A DNA stretch of 64,000 nucleotides, from positions 310,001 through 374,000 of the forward strand of contig NZ_CP031148.1 in NCBI RefSeq assembly GCF_003342675.1, written 5' to 3'. Every line of letters starts with the position of its first letter. Position 1 is the first letter of the stretch. Origin of the DNA: Haloplanus rubicundus (GTDB taxonomy: Archaea; Halobacteriota; Halobacteria; Halobacteriales; Haloferacaceae). The notes beneath the pieces were generated by a model. That model saw only the letters and a program-made list of their open reading frames with translations. It made no database searches and had not been told where the DNA came from. This document shows positions 1-8,663 of this stretch, in pieces. A program made the translations under genes and the position numbers.

Positions 1-71
1 GCGCCGCCGCCGGCCCCCGCACAGCCGGCGAGGACGACGAGGGCGAGGACGGGGAGCACACGCCGGAACAT
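1..71 (-). CDS. Lipoprotein, N-terminal fragment (runs off window start)
   Basis: Only the first 23 or so residues are present. They read as a short basic start (MFRR), a hydrophobic stretch (LPVLALVVL) and a lipobox-like LAGC followed by Gly/Ala. This is a classic lipoprotein signal, so the product is probably exported and anchored through the Cys. The function cannot be told because the rest lies outside the window. The ATG at 69-71 is the only start in this frame near the signal. Confidence 0.6.
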   Translation of the reverse strand, partial: MFRRVLPVLALVVLAGCAGAGGG

Positions 72-147
72 GCGCACATCTCGACGGGCGCGGTCCTTCA
101 GTGTCGCGTCGGTCGTGTGCGGCGAGTGGACGACCGTCGGCGGCGGG

Positions 148-783
148 CTACCCCAACAGCCGGCGCTTGAGCCGTTCGAGCGGGCCGGGGGCGTCGGCGT
201 CGATGGGGCGCCAGACGGTGAGCGCGTCGCCCACGTCGGCGCGCTGGCTCGTCACCACGTCCTCCCGCTCCGGCGCGACGACCGCGAGGTGGGTCTCGTA
301 GTAGCCGTTGTAGCCGTACTTGAGCATGTTCCGGTCGGAGAAGCCGGCGACGAACTCGCGCACGTCGTCGGGAACGGTGGGGACGACGACGACGAACGTA
401 AACTCCGTGGCGTAGTGTTCCTCGTCGGCCTCGATCCAGCGGTCGGCGAGGTCGGCGGCGAGGGCGACGAGGCGTTCGAGCGTCGCAACGCGAACGCCGT
501 CGGCGCGGCGGAGAAACAGGTGTTCGTACGACTCGTGGTGGCCGTAGGTGATGGCGGGATGGAAGAACTTCTTCTGGGTGTGGATCTCCAGACGGCCGTA
601 GAGGTCGAACGACTCGGCGTCGACCCGGTAGTCGCGCTCGAGGTCGTAGTTGAACATCAGGCGGTCGCTGACCCGGTCGACGTACTCGTCGTCCCAGTGG
701 GGGACGTCGTCGGGCACGTCGCCGTCGGCGTCCGCGTCGACGCCCGTCTCCGCGCCGCCGCTCGGCACCCCGTCGTCGCTCAC
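148..783 (-). CDS. Conserved haloarchaeal hypothetical protein (211 aa)
   Basis: Unrecognised soluble acidic protein. The first 30 residues are Asp/Gly-rich and probably disordered. The middle is aromatic-rich (YGYNGYYE) and the C-terminus is basic (LERLKRRLLG). There is no signal peptide or membrane segment. It starts with GTG, which overlaps the TGA of the upstream cupin gene by 4 bp (GTGA), so the two are translationally coupled and probably co-transcribed. The mixed alpha/beta composition suggests a binding or enzyme domain, but no catalytic motif is evident and I assign no function. Confidence 0.75.
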   Translation of the reverse strand: MSDDGVPSGGAETGVDADADGDVPDDVPHWDDEYVDRVSDRLMFNYDLERDYRVDAESFDLYGRLEIHTQKKFFHPAITYGHHESYEHLFLRRADGVRVATLERLVALAADLADRWIEADEEHYATEFTFVVVVPTVPDDVREFVAGFSDRNMLKYGYNGYYETHLAVVAPEREDVVTSQRADVGDALTVWRPIDADAPGPLERLKRRLLG

Positions 784-1157
784 GAGTCCGGATCGTACGC
801 GTGGACGTCGCCGTCGATTGCCGGCGCCCCGATGGCGACGACGTCGACGGGTTCCTCGGCGTCCTCGGGGTTGTACGCGAACTGGGGGCTGTCGGGCTCG
901 ACGGTGAGTAACGTATCCGGCCCGGCCTCCAAGTCGCCCTCCGGCGTCTTCACGTGGAGCGTGCCCGAGAGGACGTAGAACGCCTCCTCCTGTTCGTCGT
1001 GGTAGTGGTAGGCGAGCGGCAGTTCCTCACCCGGTTCGGCCGTGTAGCGGTTGATGGCCATGTTGGTGAGGCCGGCGAGGTCGGATAGCGACCGGCGCGT
1101 GCAGGGGCGGTCGGGATCCGGCTCGACTTCGTCGGTGTCGACGACGTGGTAACCCAT
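780..1157 (-). CDS. Cupin-domain protein (125 aa)
   Basis: Single-domain cupin. The first cupin motif is clear: YHYHDEQEEAFYVLSG around residues 48-63 supplies the HxH and downstream Glu metal ligands. A second beta-rich half follows, with FAYNPEDAEEPV. Members of this fold bind a metal and act as small dioxygenases, isomerases or sugar/auxin-type binding proteins; the substrate cannot be told here. The ATG at 1155-1157 is chosen because the cupin starts just after it. The frame stays open far upstream only as an antisense shadow of the plus-strand gene. It is the first gene of a two-gene unit with 148-783. Confidence 0.85.
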   Translation of the reverse strand: MGYHVVDTDEVEPDPDRPCTRRSLSDLAGLTNMAINRYTAEPGEELPLAYHYHDEQEEAFYVLSGTLHVKTPEGDLEAGPDTLLTVEPDSPQFAYNPEDAEEPVDVVAIGAPAIDGDVHAYDPDS

Positions 1158-1211
1158 ATCCGTCCACTGAACGGGCGGGACAAAAAGCTCGTCGTCACCG
1201 GCACGGCAAGG

Positions 1212-1217
1212 TTTAAT
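1212..1217 (+). promoter_or_regulatory. TATA-type box for the gene at 1245
   Basis: TTTAAT lies 33 nt before the ATG at 1245, the spacing expected for a leaderless haloarchaeal transcript. Confidence 0.6.
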
Positions 1218-1244
1218 CCGCCCGTAGCCGTACACGCAGGTACG

Positions 1245-1463
1245 ATGGGTGGCAAAGAAACCGAAACCTGCGGCCGATGTGCCATGAGCTCGGTCGTCGG
1301 CGTGGCCTCGGCGGACGACGAGGGCGACGAACGGGACCCGTATGCGGGCGCCCGCATCGAGGTGGACGAGCGGCAGCTTCGCGCCGTCTCGCCGGCGGCG
1401 TGGCTCGCGCGGGTCAAGCGTCGGATCGACGAGTACGCGACCCGACTCACGTACGGCCGGTAG
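1245..1463 (+). CDS. Small CxxC protein of unknown function (72 aa)
   Basis: Begins MGGKETETCGRCAMSS; the C9-x2-C12 pair suggests half of a metal site or a redox pair. The C-terminal half (LRAVSPAAWLARVKRRIDEY) is a predicted amphipathic basic helix. The ATG at 1245 is chosen because a TTTAAT box lies 33 nt upstream and the open frame before it has no coding character. It is divergent from the cupin gene, with 87 bp between them that hold both promoters. I do not recognise the family. Confidence 0.7.
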   Translation: MGGKETETCGRCAMSSVVGVASADDEGDERDPYAGARIEVDERQLRAVSPAAWLARVKRRIDEYATRLTYGR

Positions 1464-1508
1464 CGCGGAACCGTTTTGTACGCTGGGACCATGGAGGCCT
1501 GACAAGCG

Positions 1509-2195
1509 ATGGAAGAGAGCGTGTCCGGCTTCAAATGCCGGGGAACGTGGGCGGATATCGTCGAGCACGGCGAGCGGATAACGCGCGCGCTCCGCGAGGC
1601 CGGAGCCGACGGCGAGGCGTTCGAGGAGTGGGACGAGTGGCGACCCAAATCCCACGAACGCCTCGGTGAGGACGTGAGCGAAAAGACCGCCGAACAGGCG
1701 AGCGTCGACGAGGGTGAAGGCGAGAAAGCCGGGAAAGAGCCCGACGAGGACCTGCGAACGGCCGGCGAAAAGCTCTCCGAGTCCTACGAACGCGTCGAGA
1801 AGGGGGACAACGAGGGGGCGGTCGAGCGCTGGCAGGACTCGATCAACTACGTCGCCCGCGCCGCCGACTCCGCCGGCCGGAAGGCGCTCCGGGCCGTCGA
1901 GGACACGGTGTATCGGAAGGTGATGACCCAGCTCGCCCCCTACTACTTCGACAACGAACTCGTGAGCGCGAACGTCCAGAAGACGGCCCGCGGCGGCGAC
2001 GAAGACCAGTTCATCTTCGAGGTGAACGTCAACGACGACGAGGTCAAGGCGGTCGTGAGCGACCGGCTCGCCGACTACGAGGACCGAGTGGACCGCTGGC
2101 ACGTCGACACCGAGAAGGAAACCGAGGTGGCGGAAGTCGTCGAGGGCGTCGAACCGCCGCCAAACGGCGGCGAATCGAAGTCGACGACGAACTAG
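1509..2195 (+). CDS. DUF5828-like haloarchaeal protein (228 aa)
   Basis: Highly acidic soluble protein. An N-terminal domain (MEESVSGFKCRGTWADIVEH, residues 1-20) is followed by a charged coiled-coil-like middle (about residues 55-105). The C-terminal alpha/beta domain (APYYFDNELVSANVQK) contains a short polar tail. The opening resembles the haloarchaeal family DUF5828; this is from memory and not checked. A T-rich box (CCGTTTTG, about 1471-1478) lies near -35 of the ATG. No catalytic motif is visible, so the function is unknown. Confidence 0.75.
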   Translation: MEESVSGFKCRGTWADIVEHGERITRALREAGADGEAFEEWDEWRPKSHERLGEDVSEKTAEQASVDEGEGEKAGKEPDEDLRTAGEKLSESYERVEKGDNEGAVERWQDSINYVARAADSAGRKALRAVEDTVYRKVMTQLAPYYFDNELVSANVQKTARGGDEDQFIFEVNVNDDEVKAVVSDRLADYEDRVDRWHVDTEKETEVAEVVEGVEPPPNGGESKSTTN

Positions 2196-2233
2196 ACGCC
2201 ACACCTTTCTCGCCGCCGCGTCTATCACGCCGC

Positions 2234-2476
2234 ATGCACGTCGAGTTCGACCGCGACACCTGTATCGGAATGTTCCAGTGTACCGACGAGTGGGACGCGT
2301 TCGAGGAGAACCGCGACGACGGGAAGGCCGACCTCGCGGAGAGTGAGGAGACCGAACCCGACGTCTTCGTCCGCGAGGTGCCCGACGGGGCGGAACTCGA
2401 CGCCGAGTTCGCCGCCCGCACCTGTCCGGTCGACGCCATCCGCCTGTACGACGACGACGGCGAGCAGATCGTCTAG
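2234..2476 (+). CDS. Ferredoxin with a single Fe-S cluster (80 aa)
   Basis: Small acidic electron carrier. The cluster ligands are C10-x5-C16 (TCIGMFQC) and C64 followed by Pro (RTCPVDAI). Only three cysteines are present, so the cluster is probably [3Fe-4S], or [4Fe-4S] with a non-Cys ligand. A charged insertion (residues 20-50) separates the two halves. The partner enzyme is not adjacent: the neighbours are a DUF5828-like gene and Hef. A second ferredoxin of the same three-Cys pattern lies at 35831-36172. Confidence 0.85.
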   Translation: MHVEFDRDTCIGMFQCTDEWDAFEENRDDGKADLAESEETEPDVFVREVPDGAELDAEFAARTCPVDAIRLYDDDGEQIV

Positions 2477-2580
2477 CGGGGCCGGCGACCGCGGCTCCGT
2501 GGCGAACGGGCCGGCCGGATCGTGCCGTCGCTCTCCGAGGCTCCGAGACGCGAGATCACTTTCACCGCGGTTCGCCAACC

Positions 2581-2585
2581 CTTAA
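2581..2585 (+). promoter_or_regulatory. TATA-type box for hef
   Basis: CTTAA lies 30 nt before the hef ATG at 2611, in the normal position for a leaderless transcript. Confidence 0.5.
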
Positions 2586-2610
2586 CCACGACGACGACGA
2601 ATCGGGCGTA

Positions 2611-5043
2611 ATGGCGGCCACCGACGACGGGCAGGCGTACGTCGATCATCCGCTGCTCGAACCGGGCTTCATCGAACAGCGACGGTACCAGCTCCAGCTC
2701 GCGGCCGACGCCCGCGAGTCGCATACGCTGGTCTGTCTGCCCACCGGCCTGGGCAAGACGACTGTGAGCCTGCTCGTGACCGCCGACCGCCTGCACGAGG
2801 TGGGCGGCACGGCGCTCTTTCTCGCGCCGACGAAACCGCTCGTCCAGCAACACGCCGACTTCTACCGCGAGGCCCTCTCGATTCCCGACGACGAGATTAC
2901 GGTCTTTACCGGCGAGGTGCGGCCGGACGACCGGGCCGCGCTGTGGGCGGAGAGTCGCATCGTCATCGCGACGCCGCAGGTGGTCGAGAACGACCTGATC
3001 GGCGGTCGGATCTCCCTGTCGGACGTGACCCACCTGACCTTCGACGAGTGTCACCGCGCCACCGGCGACTACGCCTACGTCTACATCGCGGAGCGCTACC
3101 ACGCCGACGCCGAGGCGCCGCTCGTCACCGGCATGAGCGCCTCACCCGGCGGCGACGAGGAGGCCATCCTCACCGTCTGTGAGAACCTCGGCCTGAGCGA
3201 GGTGGCGGTGATGACCGAGGACGACGCCGACGTGGCCGACTACACCCACGACACCGAGGTGGAGTGGGAGCGGGTAACCCTGCCCGAACCGGTACTGGAG
3301 ATCAGGGACGCCATCAACGAGGTCATCACCGACCGGCTGTCGCAGTTGAAGGACCTCGGCGTCACCAACAAGACGAGCCCCGACCTCTCCCAGCGCGACC
3401 TCAATTCGATGCGTGGGCAGTTACAGGACCTCATCGACGCCGACCAGTCGGAGGGGTACGAGGGGATGTCGATCCACGCGGAGGTGATGAAGCTCCGTCG
3501 TGCCGTGGAACTCGCGGAGACGCAGTCGGTGGAGTCGCTTCGCCGTTACTTCGAACGCCAGCGCAACGCCGCGCGCGCCTCCGGGGCGCCGAAGGCGAGC
3601 CAACGGCTCGTCTCGGAGCCGAAGGTTCGGGAGGCGATGCGGAAGGCCGAGGCGTTCGACGACCTACACCCCAAGTTCCGACAGACGCGCGTCCTCCTCG
3701 CTCAGACCCTCGGAATCGGCGGCGGCGAGCGCGTCATCGTCTTCACCGAATCCCGCGACACCGCCGAGGCGCTGACCGACTTCCTGAGCGAGAGCTTCGA
3801 CACCCGGCGGTTCGTCGGGCAGGGCGACAAGGAAGGCTCGGACGGGATGACCCAGACCGAACAGGGCGAGACGCTCGACGCCTTTCGAAACGGCGAGTTC
3901 GAGGTGCTGGTCTCCACCTCCGTCGCGGAGGAGGGCCTGGACGTGCCCGAGGTGGACCTCGTCCTCTTCTACGAACCCGTCCCCACCGCGATCCGGTCGA
4001 TCCAGCGGAAGGGGCGGACGGGCCGACAGGACGAGGGGCGGGTGATCGTCCTGATGGCCGAGGACACCCGCGACGAGGCCTTCTTCTGGATCTCCCGGCG
4101 GCGCGAACAGGAGATGGAGGACGAACTGAAGGAACTGAAAGGCGTCGCCGACGAGGTGGAGGCGGAACTCGACGACTCCCAGACGGCACTAGACTCGTTC
4201 GACGGCGCAGCGAGTGCTGACGTCGAGACGAACGGCGACACGGCGACCGAAGCGGACGGTGGCGCGGCGGCGCAACCGGGGCTGGCGGATTTCGGGACGG
4301 CGACCGAGGACGGCGACGCGGAGGCGACCGACGAGAACGGGGACGCCGAGACGGACGACGCCGTCGTCGCCACCGCGGGGACGGAGGAAGACGACGAGGT
4401 GGAGATCGTCGTCGACCAGCGCGAACTCGACTCGGCCATCGCGCGTGACCTCTCGACCCGCGAGGGGATGGCGACGCGGCTGGAGACGCTCGCGGTGGGC
4501 GACTACGTCGTCTCGGACCGCGTCGCAATCGAGCGCAAGACCGTCTCCGACTTCCTCGACACCCTCACCGGCGGCGACCGCTCGCTGTTCGAACAGGTGG
4601 GCGACCTCTCCCGACACTACGCCCGCCCGGTCGTCCTGATCGAGGGCGACGGCCTCTACGAGGAGCGCAACGTCCACCCCGACGCCATCCGGGGCGCACT
4701 GGCGTCGCTCACCGTCGATTTCGGCGTGAGCGTCCTGCGGACGGAGGACGAGGGCGACACCGCGGACCTCCTCGCGGTGCTCGCCGGCCGGGAGCAGACG
4801 ACCCGCGACCGCGCCGTGAGCGTCCACGGGGAGAAGAGTTCGAAGACTCTAGCCGAACAGCAGGAGTACGTCGTCGGCGCCATCGCCGACATCGGCCCGG
4901 TGACGGCGCGGTCGCTGCTCGAACACTTCGGGAGCGTCGAGGCCGTGATGACGGCCCGCGAGGAGGATCTGCTGGCGGTCGACGGGGTCGGCGAGGTCAC
5001 CGCCGACCGTATCCGCGACGTGGTGGGCAGCGAGTACCGCTAA
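2611..5043 (+). CDS. hef: Hef: archaeal FANCM/XPF-type helicase-nuclease
   Basis: Acts on stalled replication forks and branched DNA. The N-terminal SF2 helicase has Walker A LPTGLGKT (K49), the DECH box at residues 145-148, SASPGG, and a C-terminal helicase lobe ending in the QRKGRTGR arginine-finger motif. A long acidic low-complexity linker (roughly residues 520-595) joins it to an ERCC4 nuclease domain (VVDQREL, then IERKTVSDF, the ERKxxxD-type active site). Tandem helix-hairpin-helix motifs occupy the last 60 residues (SLLEHFGSVEAV). At 810 aa it is full length for halophilic Hef. Its stop overlaps the convergent 5040-5618 gene by 4 bp. Confidence 0.96.
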   Translation: MAATDDGQAYVDHPLLEPGFIEQRRYQLQLAADARESHTLVCLPTGLGKTTVSLLVTADRLHEVGGTALFLAPTKPLVQQHADFYREALSIPDDEITVFTGEVRPDDRAALWAESRIVIATPQVVENDLIGGRISLSDVTHLTFDECHRATGDYAYVYIAERYHADAEAPLVTGMSASPGGDEEAILTVCENLGLSEVAVMTEDDADVADYTHDTEVEWERVTLPEPVLEIRDAINEVITDRLSQLKDLGVTNKTSPDLSQRDLNSMRGQLQDLIDADQSEGYEGMSIHAEVMKLRRAVELAETQSVESLRRYFERQRNAARASGAPKASQRLVSEPKVREAMRKAEAFDDLHPKFRQTRVLLAQTLGIGGGERVIVFTESRDTAEALTDFLSESFDTRRFVGQGDKEGSDGMTQTEQGETLDAFRNGEFEVLVSTSVAEEGLDVPEVDLVLFYEPVPTAIRSIQRKGRTGRQDEGRVIVLMAEDTRDEAFFWISRRREQEMEDELKELKGVADEVEAELDDSQTALDSFDGAASADVETNGDTATEADGGAAAQPGLADFGTATEDGDAEATDENGDAETDDAVVATAGTEEDDEVEIVVDQRELDSAIARDLSTREGMATRLETLAVGDYVVSDRVAIERKTVSDFLDTLTGGDRSLFEQVGDLSRHYARPVVLIEGDGLYEERNVHPDAIRGALASLTVDFGVSVLRTEDEGDTADLLAVLAGREQTTRDRAVSVHGEKSSKTLAEQQEYVVGAIADIGPVTARSLLEHFGSVEAVMTAREEDLLAVDGVGEVTADRIRDVVGSEYR

Positions 5044-5618
5044 CGCTCCAGCGCCGAGAGCGTCTCCGCCGCCTCGCGGGCGGCGGCGAGGAACTCCTGT
5101 GCCCGCCGCGGGTCGTCCGTCTCCTCGGCCGCCTGCGCGTACCGAAGGAGCGTCCGCGAGAGCGACGCACGCGCGTCGTCGAGCGGAGCGGCGGCGGAAC
5201 GCGACGACGGGGGCGGAGACAGCGTCGTGTCCGACTCCGCGGCCGGCGCACGACCCTGTCCGTCACTCGCGTCGTCGCCGGACTCGGGTGAGGCGCGGCG
5301 GTCGGGCGTCGTGGCTTCGGGCGCCGGCGTCGCATCGGCGTCCGCCTCCGTCCCGGCGGCGGTCGGGGCGGGATCGGGGTCGGCGGTCGCCTCCTGCGCG
5401 GCCGCCCCCTTCCCGTCTGCCGCCTGACACGTCGGGCAGAACTCCTGGCCGTCGTGGCGGAAGATGGGGTCGCCACAGGTGTCGCAGTGGCTGTTGGTCA
5501 TCGTCGCCCCCTTGAGGAGCAGTTCGCTCATCCGCTGCGTGCTCGCGCGCTTCTCCTGGTCCTGTTCGTACTTCTCCCGGAGACGCTCGCGCTCGGCCTC
5601 CTCGTCGAACCCGCTCAT
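5040..5618 (-). CDS. Sjogren's syndrome/scleroderma autoantigen 1 (p27) family protein
   Basis: The N-terminal half is a charged helix ([20 protein letters not shown]) followed by [12 protein letters not shown]. Then comes a zinc ribbon CDTCGD-x16-CPTC, the hallmark of the p27 autoantigen family (archaeal and eukaryotic). A long Ala/Pro/Asp-rich linker leads to a C-terminal helical segment ([19 protein letters not shown], then [12 protein letters not shown]). The family's role is not established. I start at the ATG at 5616-5618, where the family's charged helix begins, and not 12 codons upstream. It is convergent with hef. Confidence 0.85.
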   Translation of the reverse strand: MSGFDEEAERERLREKYEQDQEKRASTQRMSELLLKGATMTNSHCDTCGDPIFRHDGQEFCPTCQAADGKGAAAQEATADPDPAPTAAGTEADADATPAPEATTPDRRASPESGDDASDGQGRAPAAESDTTLSPPPSSRSAAAPLDDARASLSRTLLRYAQAAEETDDPRRAQEFLAAAREAAETLSALER

Positions 5619-5731
5619 GGGAGGGACAAGGCGGTCGGGGTCGAAAAACCCCACGGGGTCGGGACGCGATTTTCGACGGTCGTCGAGCGGTCGTACGCCG
5701 ACTGCGGGCTGAATACGGGGCTTCCGAAGCG

Positions 5732-5737
5732 TTTAAT
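5732..5737 (+). promoter_or_regulatory. TATA-type box for mdh
   Basis: TTTAAT lies 33 nt before the mdh ATG at 5765, with a purine-rich BRE-like stretch (CGAAGCG) just before it. It is the same sequence and spacing as the box at 1212. Confidence 0.65.
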
Positions 5738-5764
5738 CGGAATCCGCCGCCATCGATACGTGAT

Positions 5765-6679
5765 ATGACGAAAGTGAGCGTCATCGGCGCGGCAGGGACC
5801 GTCGGGGCCGCGGCAGGGTACAACATCGCGCTCCGCGACATCGCGGACGAACTCGTCTTCGTCGACATTCCGGACATGGAGGCCGAGACGGTGGGACAGG
5901 CCGCCGACACGAACCACGGCATCGCCTACGACTCCAACACCGTCGTCCGGCAGGGCGGCTACGAGGCGACCGAGGGCTCGGACGTGGTGGTCATCACGGC
6001 CGGCATCCCCCGCAAACCCGGCCAGACCCGCATCGACCTCGCGGGCGACAACGCGCCGATCATGGAGGACATCGGCTCCTCCATCGCCGAGTACAACGAT
6101 GACTTCGTCTCCATCACCACCTCGAACCCGGTGGACCTCCTCAACCGCCACCTCTACGAGACGGGCGACCGGGATCGGCACTCGGTGATCGGGTTCGGCG
6201 GTCGTCTGGACTCCGCGCGCTTCCGCTACGTCCTCTCCGAGCGGTTCGACGCGCCGGTCCAGAACGTCGAGGCGACGATCCTCGGCGAACACGGCGACGC
6301 GCAGGTGCCCGTCTTCTCGAAGGTCCGCGTCGACGGCCGCGACCCCGAGTTTACGGCCGACGAACGCGAGGAGATTCTCGGCAACCTGCAGGAGTCCGCG
6401 ATGGACGTCATCGAGCGCAAGGGCGCGACGGAGTGGGGCCCGGCGACGGGCGTCGCCCACATGGTCGAGGCCGTCATCCGCGACACCGGCGCCGTCCTCC
6501 CCGGTAGCGTCGTCCTCGACGGCGAGTACGGCTACGAGGACACCGCCTTCGGCGTCCCGGTCAAGCTCGGGTCGAACGGCGTCGAAGAAGTGGTGGAGTG
6601 GGACCTCGACGACTACGAGGCCGAGTTGATGGACGACGCCGCCGAGAAACTGCGCGAGCAGTACGCCGAGATCGCCTGA
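5765..6679 (+). CDS. mdh: Malate dehydrogenase (LDH-like haloarchaeal type)
   Basis: Interconverts malate and oxaloacetate with NAD in the TCA cycle. The Rossmann motif [13 protein letters not shown] starts at residue 6. The substrate loop holds two Arg ([10 protein letters not shown]), followed by the conserved SNPVDLL and the catalytic-His motif GEHGDAQVP. At 304 aa it has the usual length of the haloarchaeal tetrameric, LDH-like MDH. It is monocistronic, with its own promoter, and its 3' side faces uvrC. Confidence 0.96.
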   Translation: MTKVSVIGAAGTVGAAAGYNIALRDIADELVFVDIPDMEAETVGQAADTNHGIAYDSNTVVRQGGYEATEGSDVVVITAGIPRKPGQTRIDLAGDNAPIMEDIGSSIAEYNDDFVSITTSNPVDLLNRHLYETGDRDRHSVIGFGGRLDSARFRYVLSERFDAPVQNVEATILGEHGDAQVPVFSKVRVDGRDPEFTADEREEILGNLQESAMDVIERKGATEWGPATGVAHMVEAVIRDTGAVLPGSVVLDGEYGYEDTAFGVPVKLGSNGVEEVVEWDLDDYEAELMDDAAEKLREQYAEIA

Positions 6680-6681
6680 CG

Positions 6682-6810
6682 TTTATATTCGGTAGCGCGG
6701 CCAGTCGCCCCGTGATCTGAGTCCGGCCGCGGGGCGCTCGCGGGAGCGTGGCGCCACGTCCCGCGGGCGTGGCCGCTGCCACTCGTGGCCGCTGCCACGA
6801 GAGGCGCCAC
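6682..6810. repeat. Palindrome-rich block between mdh and uvrC, possible small RNA
   Basis: Directly after the mdh stop comes a TATA-like TTTATATT at 6682-6689. It is followed by stacked inverted repeats: GTGGCGCCAC at 6748-6757, GTGGCCGCTGCCAC at 6769-6782, and its second copy inside the larger hairpin at 6783-6800. GGCGCCAC ends the block at 6803-6810. The 15-bp unit at 6768-6782 recurs at 6784-6798. The block lies between two convergent genes, so it may be a bidirectional terminator or a short structured RNA started from the TATA-like box. Confidence 0.5.
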
Positions 6811-6817
6811 CTGTTCG

Positions 6818-8554
6818 CTACAGTCGCCTCGCCAGCGCCGCCGCCGTCTTCTCGCCGACGCCCTCGACGTCTCGCAAGTCGTCGACAGACGCCTCGCGGA
6901 CGTTCTCGACGCTCCCGAACCGCCGGAGGAGTCGCCGCCGCGTCTCGGGGCCGACGCCCGGCACGTCGTCGAGCGCCGTCGACACCTCGTCGCGGACGGT
7001 CCCGTGGTACTGGACGGCGAAGCGATGGGCCTCGTCGCGCACCCGCTGGCAAAGATGGAGGTGGGAGGCGTCGGCGGGCCAGTCGTGGACGCCGTCGGGC
7101 GTCACGATCCGTTCGTCGGCTTTCGCCAGCGCGACGGCGGGCACGTCCCAGCCCGTCTCCGCGAGGGCGTCGCGCGCGGCGGCGAGTTGGCCGTCGCCGC
7201 CGTCGATCAGGAGGAGGTCCGGATCGGGTCGGTCGTCGGTGCCGTCGACGGCGCGGGCCGCCCGCCAGCGAACCAGTTCGCGCATGTTCGCGTAGTCGTC
7301 GTTGCGCTCGGTGAGTTTCTTCCGGCGGTAGGCGGACGTCTCGGCGCTCCCGTCGACGAAGCAGACGTTGCTCCCGACGACCGCCTTTCCGCCGCTGTGG
7401 CTCACGTCGAATCCCTCGATCCGCTCGATCCGGCCGTCGAGGCCGAGTTCGTCGGCGAGACGCACCGCCGCGTCGTCGCCGCCGGACCGGCGACGGGCGT
7501 TTTTCAGCGCGAGATCGACGAGTTTGGCCTCGCGGCCGGCGCCGGGAACGCGGACCGAGACGCCCTCGGTCTCCAGCCACGCGATCACCTCGGGGTCGTC
7601 CGGTCGTTCGGAGCAGAGCACGGCGTCCGGCAACTCGCGGTCTGCGTAGTACTGGGGGACGAAGGCGGCGAGGAGGGCGCCGACCCGGTCCTCGCCGTCG
7701 GGTGCGTCGAGTCGGTGGCGCGAGCGGTCGACGAGTTGCCCGCACTCGCTGTGCAGGCGGGCGACGGTCGCCCGGTCGCCCTCGACGGCGGCGCCGAGGA
7801 CGTCGACGGTTCGCTCGTCGGCGGGGTCGGCAACGGCGTCGCCGCCGGCGCCGTGGAACGACTCGACGGTCTCCAGTCGGTCCCGGAGGTTCGCGGCGCG
7901 TTCGAACGACTGGGCCTGGGCCGCGGCCTCCATTTCCCGGCGGAGCGGGTCGGCCAGGGCGCCGGTCTCGCCCTCGAAAAAGCGGACGGCGGCGCGGACG
8001 TCCTCGGCGTAGGAGTCGGGGTCGATTTCGCCGGTGCAGGGGGCGCTACACAGCCCCATCTCGTAGTCGAGACAGGGGCGGTCGCGGCCGCGGTACTTGT
8101 GATCGGAACAGCCGCGGAGGCCGTACGTCTCGCGGATGGCCTTCACGACCGTCTCGACGCGGCTCTTGTCGGTGAAGGGGCCGAAGACCGTCGCGCCCTC
8201 GTCGGGGTCCCGCGTCACCTCGATCCGCGGGGCGTCGTGGCCGGTGAGCTGGACCAGCGGGTAGGATTTGTCGTCCTTCAGTCGGACGTTGTACCGCGGC
8301 TGGTGGCGCTTGATGAGGTTCGCCTCCAGCAAGAGTGCCTGCGTCTCGGTGTCGGTGACGGCCACGTCGATCCGGTCGGCAGCGTCGACCATGCGCCGGA
8401 TGCGGTCGCTCCGTGGATCGGCGTAGGAACGGACGCGCGCTCGGAGATCGACCGCCTTGCCGACGTAGCGGACGTGCTCGCCCTCGTAGAAGAGGTAGAC
8501 GCCCGGATCGGACGGGAGGTCGGCCGCGCGTTCTCGGACCGCCGTCGCGTTCAT
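6818..8554 (-). CDS. uvrC: UvrABC system protein C
   Basis: Makes the dual incisions in nucleotide excision repair with UvrA and UvrB. The GIY-YIG nuclease is at the N-terminus ([17 protein letters not shown], about residues 18-34). A Cys-rich linker follows ([14 protein letters not shown], then CSAPCTG), and then the UVR region. The RNase H-like second nuclease carries FDVSHSGG and [10 protein letters not shown] acidic motifs, and tandem helix-hairpin-helix motifs end the protein. The length of 578 aa is normal. In haloarchaea this bacterial-type pathway is expected; uvrA and uvrB are not in the window. Confidence 0.96.
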   Translation of the reverse strand: MNATAVRERAADLPSDPGVYLFYEGEHVRYVGKAVDLRARVRSYADPRSDRIRRMVDAADRIDVAVTDTETQALLLEANLIKRHQPRYNVRLKDDKSYPLVQLTGHDAPRIEVTRDPDEGATVFGPFTDKSRVETVVKAIRETYGLRGCSDHKYRGRDRPCLDYEMGLCSAPCTGEIDPDSYAEDVRAAVRFFEGETGALADPLRREMEAAAQAQSFERAANLRDRLETVESFHGAGGDAVADPADERTVDVLGAAVEGDRATVARLHSECGQLVDRSRHRLDAPDGEDRVGALLAAFVPQYYADRELPDAVLCSERPDDPEVIAWLETEGVSVRVPGAGREAKLVDLALKNARRRSGGDDAAVRLADELGLDGRIERIEGFDVSHSGGKAVVGSNVCFVDGSAETSAYRRKKLTERNDDYANMRELVRWRAARAVDGTDDRPDPDLLLIDGGDGQLAAARDALAETGWDVPAVALAKADERIVTPDGVHDWPADASHLHLCQRVRDEAHRFAVQYHGTVRDEVSTALDDVPGVGPETRRRLLRRFGSVENVREASVDDLRDVEGVGEKTAAALARRL

Positions 8555-8663
8555 CAGGAGCGTCGTAGCCGTCGCGGGCCAATGAGCCTGACGCGTCCGC
8601 TCGGGTTTTCGCCAGTGATAATCGTCAGAAACCGTTAAGAACGGGGGTATCGACCGCTGGCGT

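Noticed and set aside
6785-8638. 617-codon plus-strand open frame opposite uvrC
   Set aside because: It is the exact antisense of uvrC, which has complete UvrC motifs.
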